Assembly (NCBI RefSeq): GCF_000247695.1
Contig: NW_004624732.1
Coordinates: forward strand, 24,662,218 to 24,726,217
Origin: Heterocephalus glaber
Lineage: Eukaryota > Chordata > Mammalia > Rodentia > Bathyergidae
Length of the DNA stretch: 64,000 bases
Direction of reading: 5' to 3'
The notes beneath the pieces are model-generated. The model saw only the letters and a program-made list of their open reading frames with translations. It was not told the origin of the DNA and searched no databases. The number at the start of each line of letters is the position of its first letter. Within the stretch, counting starts at the first letter, position 1. Positions 10,505 through 22,199 of this stretch are shown here, in pieces. The translations under genes were made by a program, and so were the position numbers.

Positions 10505-11925
10505 AGGAACAGGAGAAGATGAAAAAGCAGAGAAAGGAATCTCAGTTCCTCTCCCAGCAGCAAGTCACCAGGCAGTGGGAGGCTTGATAGGCCAGCTCAC
10601 ACAGCTCTCCCTAGCAAAGGGCCTGGCACAGGTGACTTGGGTCCTGGGCCTCCCTGCTGCACTCAGCAGACTGAGGGCCTGGGCCCGGCTACCTAGAAGG
10701 AGGCCCTAGAGGGCTCTAACAGACCCAACCCCTACCCAGCTCTTGACACCTGTGACCATAGGCCCTTCCTTGCTCCAAGCCTCTGCCCATCGGGGCAGTT
10801 GATACGCCTGCTCTGCAGAAGGTGTGAGCAGAGGTCACTGAAGAGAGAAAGTGTCCACATTCAGGACCCCTTCCAGCCCCTACTGCCCTAAGGCAGGGAG
10901 CTGTGTCAGGTCTGAGAACCACTGCCTCATCCCATGGTATCCCACAGGAGTCCACACACCCCTCTCCAGCTTCCGGCCTAGACAGCCGGTCCTCCCTGGG
11001 ACACGAACTCATGACCTCCCCCAGGACCCAGGCACAAGGCGCTGGCTCAGCCCCAGGACAGCAGAGAATGCCTGACCCATCTGCCAGGTTCATGTTTCCT
11101 GAGGGGTCTTTATATATCTATAAAACCTTAAAATTTGCACAAATGTGCACACACACACATACACAGGAACACCCAGACCATTTTATTTAGTCCTAGGGCC
11201 AGGACAGGTAGAAGTGGGAAGAGATTTAGGTCAAACAGGAAATCCTGAGGTTCTGGACCATGCAGGAAAATCTAGCCATGGGGCCTGGGTTGAAGTGACC
11301 ACAGAAAGCAGTGCCCTCGGCCATCAGTGCCAAAGGCCCTGAGGTCAGCTGGGCTGAAGGTAGTGCTGCAGGCCGAGCTCCCCAGACAGGAAGGGTCCAG
11401 AGGCTGCCGAAGAGCAGATAGAAGCCTGACCCCACGTTCTGCAAGCCTCACCTTCCCACTGCAAGCCCAGCCTTCCAGGCATCTCCACAGTGGCTGGGCC
11501 CCCAGTGCCAGCATGGAGCCCTCCCTGAGGCAGGTCGAGGCCATCTGCACAATCTGCAGAGCTGTGGCTGTGAGCAGGACAAAACCCTCCCAGCCATACT
11601 CAGCTTGACAGCATTTATGGGCCCAAAGTGCCTGTCTGAAGCCTGAGGCATTTGGCAGAGACTCAGATTTTCAGGCTCACAGCCTCCTACATTGCCTGGG
11701 AAGGGGACTCAGCTTCTCATTGCTCCTTCAGGGTTCCACGGCTATAGCGCCACCTTCCTGACCAGCCCATGCTGGCCTGGCCTGCAACTCTTTCTGCTGG
11801 AGAAGGCCAGCATTGCAGGCCTGCAGGTGACAGGGTGAGCCAGTCAGACCATCCTGCGCCCAGAGCACACACTCCCAGGAGCACACGGACACTTTGGCTA
11901 CATGAGGTCTTTAGAGGAAACCTAC
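10505..11925. other. Unique sequence with a small CA repeat
   Basis: No supported gene. A short CA tract (about 11145-11165) follows a TATATATCTATAAAA patch. The remainder is GC-moderate sequence in which frames of about 60-125 residues overlap on both strands. Confidence 0.4.
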
Positions 11926-11929
11926 ATCC

Positions 11930-12240
11930 AGGCAAGGGGGAGGTGTGGCAAGGGCTGGATGTCTGAGGGACACACAGTGGAAGGTGTGAAGAGGCTAGCA
12001 CCAGGGGAGACCAGGAGCAGGTGCCACAGGCAGAAGGGCCAGCAAATGCAATGACTCTGAGCCTGCCTTGCACGGCTGGAGCAGCAGGCCAGGAGGGCAT
12101 CATGAGGAGAGGGGCTCAGAGGGCCCTGTGGGCCACATTGGATCTTGAGATTGTATCACAAGTAAGACAGAAGACACCAGAAAGACCTCACTGAGCCACT
12201 CAGGGCTGTTCCTGCTCCTCAAGAGTTTAGCTCTGATCCT
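11930..12240 (-). repeat. L2 LINE fragment
   Basis: The plus strand shows complement-L2 segments: GGTGCCACAGGCAGAAGGGCCAGCAAATGCAATGACTCTGAG, GGCTGGAGCAGCAGGCCAGGAGG-like sequence and AGGGCCCTGTGGGCCACATTGG, in consensus order. Moderately decayed. Confidence 0.55.
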
Positions 12241-12273
12241 CAGAACCATCCTAGAGATGGTGCTGTGGCTCTG

Positions 12274-12652
12274 TCTTAGTTACTCTTCTCTCGTTGCTGA
12301 GACAAAATACCTGACACCCAAAGTTAAAGGAGGAAAGGTTTATTTAGTTCACAGTTTGTAGAGGTTTCAGTCCATAGTAGGCTGGCTCCAAGGCAGGGAT
12401 GGCAAACAGGTATCGCAGAGGAGAAACAACATGGGGTACCCAAGGCAGCAAAAGCAACAAGGGCCTTAACAGTGTTCTTCTGCCCCTTTTATCTTATTCA
12501 GACTCCTTAGGGCAGGTAGCACTCATGCCCTTAATACTAGTGCTCTCAGGCCTGGCCCCCCATGAATCAATCACACACTCTAGATTCAGCCACCTCCAAA
12601 ATAGCCTATGACCACATGAGGCTTTGGGGACATCTAGACACAAACCATGACA
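12274..12652 (-). mobile_element. Solo LTR, rodent MaLR type
   Basis: Reverse complement of a rodent MaLR-style LTR. The plus strand begins TCTTAGTTACTCTTCTCTCG, continues GAGACAAAATACCTGACACC, GGAGGAAAGGTTTATTTAGT, TTTCAGTCCATAGTAGGCTG, and ends ACATCTAGACACAAACCATGACA. No internal retroviral region adjoins it. Confidence 0.8.
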
Positions 12653-12655
12653 GGC

Positions 12656-12735
12656 TCCAATATGCACCTCATTTATAGACAAGGAAACCAGGGCTCCAAA
12701 AGCTTATGTCCCTTTCTAAGCTACTAGGCCTGGAC
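12656..12735 (-). repeat. MIR SINE fragment
   Basis: ATTTATAGACAAGGAAACCAGGGCTC followed by TGTCCCTTTCTAAGCTACTAGGCC resembles the antisense MIR core. Short copy. Confidence 0.5.
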
Positions 12736-12739
12736 TCCA

Positions 12740-14375
12740 TCTCTAGACTGTGGGCTCAAGCTACCCGTAAGGGGTTGAGAGCAGGGGGCAGGGACTGGGC
12801 TGGGAACCACCAAGCCAGCAGGCCAGGGAGGCAGCTGTCTGTCTTGGAAGGTCAGGTTGCCCTTGTCTTCCTCCCTACATGGGACACAAAGTAGGACAGT
12901 AAGCCAGGCCTCAGTTTAACCATTTGTACCCAGAGGGCTTGGGATCAAGGGTGCCCTGAATCTACCAGTCCTCTGCTGGACCCCAGTGCTAGAAATTGGA
13001 GTTCATGGTTCCACTTCCAGATCCCCTGGGTCTCTTGAGTTGCAGCCGAGCTTTGAGGACACACCAGGTCAGGATTGTCCGATCCCATCCCTGGCCACCA
13101 CATGCACTCAGCATTGCCCTTTCAGCCTCAAGGAGATGGACTGAAACATGGCAGGTATGAAATTTAAAATGTTTAATACCTGGCATAGCAATGTACATTA
13201 AAATATTCATCCAAAGCATTTAAATATTTTCCCTTTTACTTGCCAAGTAGATTATACCTATCACCAAAACTGCTTGCCAAGTGATGTAAGTTGTAACACA
13301 GATTGCTCACCAAATCAGACTAAGTTTCCCCTCACTTTTCCCCAGACAAGGCTGGTGAGATCCTTCCTGGGACACAGCTACCACCGGATGAACCATGCAG
13401 AGGTCTAAGCTGGGACCTGACACAGGGGCCCTCATCCAAGTCTTCCTCCACAGTCCCCCTTATGCCAAACATCCTCAGGAACCAGGAGGCCAGTACTTAG
13501 CACGGGCAGGCTGGCACTGCTCTGGAGTCACACCTGGATGCCACAGATGCCTCATGGCCTCAATCCACAGGCCCTGCCCTCGACCCTGCTGCCAACCTGC
13601 TGTAGAGGCTACCTGGCCTCCCACCTGCTCTGCTGGGAGAAGCCGTGCACACCCCTCACAGCCAGGCTGTCCCATGGTTCTCTCAGTGACCATGAGGTTC
13701 CTCCAGGTCTGTAACCCACCCTGCAGTGGCTGGTGGCAATGCCATTCAGTGAACATAGGATGGTTATGTACCGACCAGCATGGAAGTGTCTGCCTTTGAA
13801 CAGCTGGTCTGCTCCTGGCGGGTGAACATGTCCACAGCCCAGGCCATGCACCTCTCCTCGACACCTAGCACTGGGGACTCTGGCTGGTGGGTGTGTGCAT
13901 CCCAGGCTGTGGAGAACGGTACATAAGCTGCTACTACTGGGTCCCTTCGGGTCCTGGAAGAAGGGAGGAACAAGGCTTTGGTGGGATCCTGACTTACCAT
14001 CGCTGTCAGTCCTGGAATGCCAACCCGGTCATCACCAGGACTCCCAGTACTGCCGCGGTTGCTGTCCACATGGATGTCTGCCATCAAAACAGCCCAGTTC
14101 CTCTGCCTTCTCACTGTCTAGGAGCTCAGGGTCAGCCATTGGCCAATAGGGAATCCCAAAGGGGCCATCTCTCCCAGTTCTTGCTGCCACCCATAGGCAC
14201 ACGGAGCCCAGGATGGCAGGATGTCTCTATTGGGGCAGATTGGAAGTCATCAGATGCAGCTGAGGTGCATCAGAAAGCAATCATTGGGTGCTGAAGGGTC
14301 CCCAGCTGTGCTGTCTCTGCTCTCTTCAAGCCATGGCCAAGCTAGCAGGCCTCCCTCTGCTTCAGCTTCCTCCTG
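12740..14375. other. Unique sequence, includes an AT-rich patch
   Basis: From 13140 to 13320 the DNA is AT-rich and not recognisable as a repeat; CTTGCCAAG occurs twice (near 13240 and 13272). The rest is GC-moderate with overlapping frames up to 135 residues, none with a family signature. Confidence 0.35.
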
Positions 14376-14377
14376 CA

Positions 14378-14712
14378 AAAACGTAATGGTCCCCCATTGC
14401 ACTGTGGTTCAGCTTATGAGTTTTTTATTTTACAAATACATAGTGATATGTATTCTGTAAAAACTATACTTCAAACTCAGAATTTTGATTTCTTCCTGGG
14501 CTAGTAATAGACAATATGGTAGTCTTTCTCCATGCTGGGCAGCAGCAGTGATTACAGTTCCCAATCGGCCTCATAACCACAAGGGAAACGACCGCCACTC
14601 TCCAGTGTGCTTCATTGCTGAGTGAGGATGTTCAGGAGGCTAGTGCATTAAATGCATTTTAAGTTAAATATTTTCAATTTACAAGGGTTAATCGGACCAT
14701 AGCCCCATCAGA
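14378..14712 (+). mobile_element. DNA-transposon fossil (nonautonomous, probably Tigger-related)
   Basis: The body follows a remembered mammal-wide element: AAAAACTATACTTCAAACTC, CTTCCTGGGCTAGTAATAGA, CATGCTGGGCAGCAGCAG, GGGAAACGACCGCCACTCTCC, GCATTAAATGCATTTTAAGT and a terminal GGGTTAATCGGACCATAGCCCC. About 335 bases with no transposase frame. The family name is not certain. Confidence 0.6.
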
Positions 14713-14749
14713 AGTGAAGGGGTGTCTGTCTACAACAAGCCCTACTATG

Positions 14750-15130
14750 TGTCCTGCTGTTCGTCCTAGCTTCCAAGGCACGGATGTGCAGACAGAAGTG
14801 ACAGATGCCAGAAGAAAACCACACCCCTGTCCTCATGGCGCTTTCAGTCCAGGGTGGAGACACAGAAGCACAGCAAGGAATGATGCTTACCAAGAGAAAG
14901 CAAAAGCAAGGTGAGCATGTGTGGACAGTGAGACGACGAGGTGGGGCACATGGCTGCGGCAACAAAAGCTGCTGTGAGGCACTGGGAGCAGGGCTGTGAA
15001 CGGCCAGTGCCCAGAATGCCACCATGACTGAAGAACAGCAGGAAGGCCTGGTGGCACAAGCAGAGAGAGCTGCAGGGTGGCGGCAGATGGCAAAGGCTAG
15101 TGGAAGGACCTCAGAGAGATCTGTCGTGAG
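14750..15130 (-). repeat. L2 LINE fragment
   Basis: CCTGTCCTCATGGCGCTTTCAGTCCAGGGTGGAGACA (the complement of the L2 'gagctta...gggagacag' region), then AATGATGCTTACCAAGAGAA and later AGGAAGGCCTGGTGGCAC-like segments follow antisense L2 order. Confidence 0.5.
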
Positions 15131-15134
15131 CCAA

Positions 15135-15620
15135 GTGGAAACCTCCCGAGGGTTTGTGCAGAGCAGCGGTGACCTCTGACCGCTGGTTAGAGGATCTCAT
15201 TCCTAAGGAGGCAGAGGATGAGCAAGAAGCGCTGCCGGCAGGGGCAGCTCAGACTCAGACAAGAGCAATCGCAGTGGTGGAAATGACTGGAGGCAGGCTC
15301 AGCTGGAAGGCACAGATCCTAAATGGAAGCAAGGGCACCTCTGGTGCTCCATGTGCCTGTGAGAAGTAGAGCTCAGAAAGGTTCATTAAGCCGCCCAGAA
15401 TCACACAATGCTCAGAGTTCACCTCACCTTCTAGGCCTGGAAAGGAGTCCACAGAGCACAGATTGTGCAATGGGGACCCAGGCCCTGGGTCTGCCTGAGA
15501 CATACAGTGCAGTCACAGGAGCTCACTCCACAGACCCAGCCCCCCACCTTCCCAGGGCTCCACACACCAGGCTGGACAGCCAGCACCAGGTTGGGTCCAG
15601 CTTCACCAAAATGAACAGCA
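15135..15620. other. Unassigned sequence with possible MIR debris
   Basis: A short antisense MIR-like piece lies near 15365-15425 (AGCTCAGAAAGGTTCATTAA, CCAGAATCACACAATG). Otherwise no recognised feature. Confidence 0.35.
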
Positions 15621-15626
15621 AACTCG

Positions 15627-15776
15627 TAAGATGCCCAATTAAATTTGAATTGGCAGTAAACAATGAATAAATTTTTGTTGTTATATCAACAAATATGAAA
15701 CATCAATATTTGAGATATATACAAATTATGTGAAGTTCAGGTTTAACTAGCTCTCCTATATTTTATCTTGCAACCA
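15627..15776. mobile_element. Palindromic DNA-transposon MITE
   Basis: The ends are imperfect inverted repeats: AGATGCCCAATTAAATTTGAA on the left and TTCAGGTTTAACTAGCTCTCCTAT on the right, around an AT-rich centre. This matches the design of a short palindromic mammalian MITE (MER53-like in my memory). The subfamily is a guess. Confidence 0.5.
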
Positions 15777-16019
15777 TAGCACCAGGGCCAAGGTGAACAC
15801 AGAAAAATAAGAATAACTCCATCATTCTGCCCCTTTCCAAGCCTCAGACCAAGCCCACCTTCCCCAGGGAGCTGGCACCAACCTCTCCCTACCAAAGCCC
15901 CCACCCAAACAGGTATGCTCTGAACACCCAAGATTTTCTTAGCTAAATCACTGACCCCAACAAGCTTTTATCCAGGCCTAAGTGTGTTGACTGCCCCCAG
16001 GATGGTGTCGGGGCCTATG

Positions 16020-16108
16020 CTGGGATTAAAGGACCAGGTCCCTGTGGTATAGCTCCCTGGGATACGTCACTGGCCTCTCTGAGCCTGTTTCCCACCTCTA
16101 CATGGACT
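16020..16108 (+). repeat. MIR SINE fragment
   Basis: GGGATACGTCACTGGCCTCTCTGAGCCTGTTTCCCACCTCTACATGG follows the MIR core order. Confidence 0.5.
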
Positions 16109-16109
16109 C

Positions 16110-16270
16110 AAGTCAAGAAACATGTACTGAGTGCCTACTTTGTGCCCGTGCTATGTGGCACTCTGAATTCAAAGTTAGGTGGACACAACCCAGCAGTGGA
16201 AATTACTGGGTGACAGGGAAAATGAGGACCACACAGGAAAGAGGTAACCCAGCACAGAGTGCTTTCTGCA
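16110..16270 (-). repeat. L2 LINE fragment
   Basis: CATGTACTGAGTGCCTACTTTGTGCC followed by GGCACTCTGAATTCAAAG is the complement of the L2 3' end, next to an AGGAAAGAGGTAACCCAGCA segment. Confidence 0.55.
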
Positions 16271-16299
16271 TAATAAGGTAGGCATTAGGAATTTAGGAA

Positions 16300-18155
16300 G
16301 AGATACAAAGTCAACACAAAAAAATCAATAGCAATCCTATACACCAATAACGAACTTACTGAGAAAGAAAATAGGAAAACAATACCATTCACAATAGCAT
16401 CAAGAAAATTAAATACTTGGAAATTAACCTAACCAAAGAAGTGAAAGACCTTTACAACATAAACTAGAGTACTCTGAAAAAGGAAATTAAAGAGGACATC
16501 TGAAAATGGAAGGATATCTCCTGCTCTTGGATAGACAGAACCAATATAATCAAAATGGACATGCTTCCAAAATTGATATAGAGATTTAACCGAATCCCAA
16601 TCAAAATACCACAGCATTCCTCACAGAACTAGAGAAAACAATTCTAAACTTCGTATGATATCAAAAGAGACCAAGAATAGCAAAAGGAATCCTGGACAAC
16701 AAGAGCAAAGCAGGAGGTATCACAATCCCAGGTTTCAAGTTATATTGCAAAGCTACAGTGATAAAAACAGCATGGTACTTGCACAAAAACAGGTATGTGG
16801 ATCAAAGGAACAGAATACAGGACACAGAATTAATCCCAGACACATTCAGCCACCTAATCTTTGAGGGGCCAAAAACACATGCTGGAGGAAAGACAGCCCC
16901 TGTAATAAATGGTGCTGGAAAAACTGGCTATACCAATGCAGAATGTTAAAACTACACCCATATCTCTCATCATGCACTAAAATCAAACCTGATCAAAGAT
17001 CTAAATATTAAAGCAGAAACACCCAACCTGCTGAAGATAAAATAGGTAAAACTCATTAAGTCATCAGCATCAGCAAAGACCTTCTGAACCCCAATTGCAC
17101 AAGAAACACCATCAAGAATCAACAAGTGGGATTCTATCAAATTAAAAGACTACTGCACAGTAAAGAAAATAACCAACAGAGGGAAGAGACAACCTACAGA
17201 ATGGGAGTTTTTTATCAGCTATTCCTTGGACAGAGAACTAATATTTAGAATATATAAAGAACTCAAAACTTTAGACCCCCTCCCCCCAAAATAAAAGAGC
17301 CAATCCAAAAAGTGGGGAACTGAAATGAATAGATACTTCTCAGAAGAAGTACAAATGACACATAATATGTGAAAAAAATGTTCATCATTGCTTGCCATTA
17401 GAAAAAAAACAAATTAAAACAATACTGAGATTCCATCTTACTCCAGAAAGAATGGAATTCATCAGAAAAGCAAAAACTAACAACTTCTGGCAAGGCTGCA
17501 GGGAAAAAAGAACGCTTCTACATTGTTGGTGGGAACGTCAAATAGTACAACCACTGTGGAAATTAGTATAGAGATTCCTCAAGAAACTAAAAATAGATAT
17601 TTCATTTGACCCAGCTATTCCCCTACTAGATATCTTCCCAAAAGAGTTAAAGACATCATTTTACAGTGATACATGCATACCCATGTCTATAGGAGCACAA
17701 TTCATAATAGCTAAGTCTTAGGAACAGCCTATATGCCCATCAATAGACATGTGAATAAAGAAAATGTGGTATTTATACACAGTGGAGTACCACTCTGCCA
17801 TAACAGAGGATACATTTAAGTCATTTGAGGGGAAATGGATGTACCTTGAAACCATAATGTTAAGTGAAGTAAATCAGGCACACAAGTTTAATTATCATAT
17901 TGTTTCTCTTGTATGAGAAACTCAAAGTATAAATAAATTAAAGAGCAAAATGAAAGACAGATACAAGAAAACAGGAGATAGATCCTGTACAAACGGGAAG
18001 GGAACCAAGACATGGAGGGGGAGGGCATAAAAAGAATTCAGATGGAAAAAAAAAAGAATTCAGATGGGCTATGGTACATGCACCAACTACCCACAATGAC
18101 TGTAATCATTGTGTATTACAAGCATATACTTATATTAAAAAAGCTTATTCAAACT
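16300..18155 (+). mobile_element. LINE-1, 5'-truncated, decayed ORF2 and 3' end
   Basis: About 1.85 kb colinear with the second half of LINE-1 ORF2 (reverse-transcriptase/C-terminal part of the L1 replication protein) and the 3' UTR. Diagnostic stretches include AATACTTGGAAATTAACC (near 16413), the TGGTACTTGCACAAAAACAG segment (near 16772), the ATCAAAGATCTAAATATTAA segment (near 16993), the TTGTTGGTGGGAACGTCAAA segment (near 17523) and the CAATAGACATGTGAATAAAG segment (near 17741). Frequent stops and frame breaks mean no functional protein; the longest frames in it are under 80 residues. The endonuclease and ORF1 parts are missing. It is visibly more diverged than the minus-strand LINE-1 near 53 kb. 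Confidence 0.92.
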
Positions 18156-18360
18156 TCAGGCCCACTGCTTACACTGTGCCATCCTGGGCAGCAAATTATT
18201 CATTCTGAAGGGTTCAATATGATTCATGGAATCCAATCGCATATGAAATAGCTTTTCCTCCTTTGCATATTCCATGTTACCCTAATAATTTTAAGCATGC
18301 CATCCAAGTTTGGATTGTTTTAGTAACAATGCTCAGTGGTTGCAAGAGTGAAGAAAGGGA

Positions 18361-18570
18361 GACCTAGGTGCAATGGTACACACCTATAATGCCAGCTACT
18401 TGGAAGGCTGGAGCAAGAGGACTGCAAGTTTGAGCCCAGTCTGGGAAACAGTGAGACCCTGTCTCAAAATTTAAAGAAAAATTTAAAAAGAGTTGAGGGT
18501 GGAGCTCAGTGGTAGAGTGCTTGCCTAGCATGTGTGAGGCCCTGGGTTCTGTCCCAAGTACTGCATCAAA
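18361..18570 (+). repeat. B1-ID composite SINE
   Basis: The left half is B1-like (GGTACACACCTATAATGCCAGC, GTTTGAGCCCAGTCTGGG, GAGACCCTGTCTC) and is followed by an A-rich linker. The right half is ID-like (GGGTGGAGCTCAGTGGTAGAGTGC, TTGCCTAGCATGTGTGAGGC, CCTGGGTTC). Such fusions are known from squirrel-related and some other rodents. Confidence 0.9.
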
Positions 18571-18689
18571 GGGGTGAATAGATGACTGTTCATTTTCTTA
18601 TACCAACATTAACTTGGAAATAGGCATTGAGAGCTTTGCAAATGTCCATTCCCTTAGCCCAGTAGCAGTACCTTCTGTGGGCACCTGAA

Positions 18690-18805
18690 GAGGTACATAC
18701 AGTACAGTCAAGGCCAGTATGTCTGGGTTACTTGCTTAGCTGGATGACTTTGGACAAGTTCCTTGATAGGTCTATGCCTTGCTTTTCTCCCTGAATACTG
18801 AAAGC
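18690..18805 (+). repeat. MIR SINE fragment
   Basis: GCTTAGCTGGATGACTTTGGACAAGTTCCTTGATAGGTCTATGCC follows the MIR core order. Confidence 0.6.
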
Positions 18806-19548
18806 CAAGCCTTACACTCTGGAAAAGAAGCCTGAAGAATCTTCCCAGACTCTGAAGAAGAAATCCTGAGCGTTCAGGCACATGACACAGTCCCTCACTT
18901 CAGTGAGACTCAGCCCACAAAGTGCCCTATGAGTTCTGAGCTGCTGCTCAGCTTTTGAGTCTTCCTTCTGAAATATGAGCAAAATCCAAGGGTTTCAGAC
19001 ACCAGACATCTTCCTCTAGTGAAAAAGTCACCAAACAAGTAAGAAGGGAAAGGGGCAGCCTGGCTGGGATGACAAAACACCAAGGAACTGTCATTAATTC
19101 CTCAAGAGAGGCAAGAGATTTTGTTATACCCTGTAAACAAGAAAAGGTTGCATAAGGGACATTTTAGAGGAAAAAAAACAACTCTTAGAAATTAAAAAAG
19201 CATGAGGGCAGAAATTAGAGAATCAAGCTGAGGAACTTATTGGAAAGCAGAGCACAAACACAAAGAGGTGATAAATAGTTTGCTATTTAAAATCTGGCCC
19301 ATAGGATCTTCAGGTAATAAATGTTCCAGGTAGAGAAAATGTAAAAATAACGAAGAAGAAATCATCACTGAAATAACTCAAGACAACTTCCTAAGAACTG
19401 GAGAACAGACATGTCTAGCCAAAAAGGAAAAAAAGAGAAAGAAACCAAGCTCAACCCAATAACAGAAAAGAGACCCACCCCAAGGAGCATTGAATTGGAA
19501 GCTCTAAACACTGAACAAAGAAAAGTTCTCCTCTCAAGAGAAGGAAAG

Positions 19549-19622
19549 ATGAGGATGTAGCTCAGCGGTAGAACACTTGCCTAGTATGTACAAGGCCCTG
19601 GGCTCCATCTCCAGCACCCACA
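19549..19622 (+). repeat. ID SINE
   Basis: GATGAGGATGTAGCTCAGCGGTAGAACACTTGCC (box A-like region) followed by CAAGGCCCTGGGCTCCATCTCCAGCACC. This is a tRNA-Ala-like ID element inside the HAL1-like fossil, followed directly by a purine-rich tail. Confidence 0.88.
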
Positions 19623-19715
19623 AAAAGAAAGAAAAGGAGAAAAAAGAAAGAAAGAGTGAAAAAAAGAAGAAAAATGAAGGAAGGGAAAAGGAAGGAAGGG
19701 AGTGAAAGAGGAAAA
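19622..19715 (+). repeat. Purine-rich (GAAA/GGAA) tract
   Basis: Nearly pure A/G over about 90 bases, apparently grown from the A-rich tail of the preceding ID element. Confidence 0.8.
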
Positions 19716-20024
19716 TCAGTGTCTGCTAAAAGATCAGGAAGATGTATGGCTCAATCTTCTCTACTGTTTTGGAAGCCAGAATACAAAAGTATAATATCTT
19801 CCCAATTCTGAAGAAAAATGAATTCCAACCTAGAATGATACCCAAGCAAACTGTGAGTCAAGGGAGGGGACATTTTCAGCTATGCAAGGCCTCAAAAAGT
19901 ATAGCTACGCAGAGTGTATTTTTAGGAAAATACTGAAAGATATCCTCCACTTAAAAGAGATAATTAATCAAGAAAAAGAAAGGTGATTCAGGAAACAAAA
20001 GATCCAACCCAGGAGAAGGGCTAA

Positions 20025-21540
20025 AGGATTTCCTAGGATGATGGCGTAGGGGTGGCAGGCTGACTGTGGACCAACAGTCTGGAGGCTTCAAGGGGACTTC
20101 TGTCCACTAATAAAACTAGCAGATTATCTGATATGAATGAACACCTTAACGATGTTCATTACGATTTAGAGGTGCTGTTGGCAGAGTTCTGTATACAATC
20201 TGTGATAGGTACTTTGAGAACTAAGAAAACATTGAAAAAGAGAGACAGAGAGATACAGAAAGAGAGAGAGAGTAACATCAGGAAAACCAAAAGTCATTCA
20301 ATGAAGGAAAAATATAGTATTCTACATAGTGCAGCTCTAACTAGTCTTCACAACTATAATTCAATTTAATAATGATGATCTAAGCAAAATAATAAAGTAA
20401 CTCTGCTTTAAGGATGAAGTGGAATGTGTGTGAGTGTTCAGGCAAGGAGATAAGAGTTAAGCTTTTGTCATGTAGGGCAGGAAGTTAATAGATGATGGTT
20501 AAGCAGGACAACCCATCAATATGCAGAAATACATGCATTAGAGACAGGGAGGTAAGCAGTGGACCCTTCATTTAAAGAGTTGAAGAGGACATCTCAGGGA
20601 AGAGGAACTGGAAGAAAGGAGGCTGGGATTTTTGCTTTTCATAACAAGCCTGGAAGACTTGTGGATTCTATGCATATGTGTGATGCTGACCTAAAAAACT
20701 AAAGCAATATAAGGAAAACTGAGAAAGAAGGGAGGGAAGGGGGAGGAAAGAAAAAAGGGAAAAAAGAAGAAAAAAAAGACTGGAGGAAGGGTCCTCTCAA
20801 CAATGGTTATCTCAAGGTGAGGACTTGACAGGAACATTTCCTTCTTTTCTTTGTGCTCCTTGGTTGGATCCAAGTATTGACGGCCAGCATCTATTACTTT
20901 TGGTGTCATCAGAGACTAAGGACCAGTGATGACCGCCTGGCAGCCTGTCCTGGCAGACGCAATGCCAGGCCCTCAAAGAACCTGCTGGGGACTGAAGGGA
21001 GACAGGCATCCAAGTGCATCCGAGGGAACCAGCACTGCTCTCAAGTGTCCACACTAGCCCCAGACTGGCCTCCACCCCCATGGGCCAGAAGAAAGGCATC
21101 CTGGGCAAATCCAGCAAAGAGTATCTGAGCAAGGCCCGGAGGTCCCCACTTCAAAGCCTCACGCTAATGTCTCCCGACAAGCGTGGCCGAGCCTGAGGGT
21201 GTTCCCTCGCAGGCTGACAGCGTCTGTTCCCAGACAAAGCCACCAGAGCAAGGCGGTGTGAGGCCAGGGCCACGCTGCGACCAAGCTTTGGCCTGGCGGG
21301 GAAATGTGATTTCACACCCAGGCCCACAGCCAAGCATTCATGCCCATCCAGGGTTGGGACCTCTTTGTGCTGGCTGGTCATGGGGTATCTCCCCCAACAC
21401 CCCTCTCCCTTTCCTTTTCCCACCATGGTGGCCCTTCAGGCCCTGCTTTGACCACACCTCTAGGCCCATCCACCAGGTTTCAAGTCATCTCTGTGCCAGA
21501 GAGAGGCTGGAGGGTGGAATGGAAGGAGGGCAGGCATGCA
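20025..21540. other. Unassigned sequence with purine tracts
   Basis: GA-rich patches occur at about 20236-20273 and 20722-20782. From 20850 to 21540 the DNA becomes GC-richer, with frames on both strands and no family signature. No gene is supported. Confidence 0.35.
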
Positions 21541-21544
21541 GCCA

Positions 21545-21682
21545 ACCAAAATCCTGCTCCAGCACTTTCTCTAACTTGGTGATATTAGGCAAGTTATTTT
21601 AATCTCTGTTCCTTCATCCCCCTCATCTGCAAAATGGTGATCGTATCTTCATTGCAGAGTTGTTGTGAGTTTCACAACTAAT
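21545..21682 (+). repeat. MIR SINE
   Basis: Well-preserved order: CACTTTCTCTAACTTGGTGATATTAGGCAAGTTATTTTAATCTC, TTCATCCCCCTCATCTGCAAAATGGTGAT, GCAGAGTTGTTGTGAG. Confidence 0.85.
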
Positions 21683-21764
21683 GGGAGAACACAGCCTCCC
21701 CCACAGCAGGGTAGTTTTTTCCATTAGCTGTCAGGCCCTGACAATCTCCCCCAAAGCAAAGCTG

Positions 21765-22145
21765 CTTCAAGTGGCAGCCATTTTATTTGCTTACAATTCT
21801 GTGGGTCAGAGACTGGCAATGCTCACTTGAGCAACTCTTCTGGCTGTGCAGCATCAGAAGGCCTCACCAGCATGATGGGCAGCATTGTCAACCCACCTGT
21901 GGTTCTCCCATGAATAGCTGTGGGGTTCCAAAAAGGAATGTTCCAAGATATGCAAGAAGATACTTTAGATCTCTTAGGTTCTTGGATTCAGCTTGGAAGT
22001 TAATCAATGTCACTTCCACAACATTCTATTGTTCAGTATCCAAGAGGATGGGAGAGAGACCCCATCCTTTGATGAGAAGAGTAGCAAAGAGTTTGCAGCC
22101 ATCTTTAATTCAACACAGTAGATACCATCACTCTTACTCTTGTCC
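21765..22145 (-). mobile_element. Ancient LTR fragment (ERVL/MaLR class)
   Basis: TTTTATTTGCTTACAATTCTGTGGGTCAGAGACTGGC, a CTTCTGGCTGTGC segment, AGTTAATCAATGTCACTTCCACAACATTCTATTG and GCAAAGAGTTTGCAGCC-like sequence match the order of an old antisense LTR that recurs across mammalian genomes. A second copy of the same type lies near 46.3-46.7 kb. The family name is not certain. Confidence 0.5.
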
Positions 22146-22199
22146 TTCCTTAGCTAGACTCCAGGGGCTAGCTGAGATATGTTACCATGTGGCTTAGGA

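Larger units (their letters stand above)
19080..20020 (+). mobile_element. HAL1/LINE-1-ORF1-like fossil
   Basis: A-rich stretch with segments that resemble the HAL1/L1-ORF1 region: CTCTTAGAAATTAAAAAAGC, a GAAATAACTCAAGACAACTTCC part, GGAAGCCAGAATACAAAAGTATAATATCTTC (near 19770), ATTCCAACCTAGAATGATACCC and GGACATTTTCAGCTATGCAA. The reading frame is destroyed. An ID SINE and a purine-rich tract interrupt it. Assignment to HAL1 rather than an old L1 is uncertain. Confidence 0.5.
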
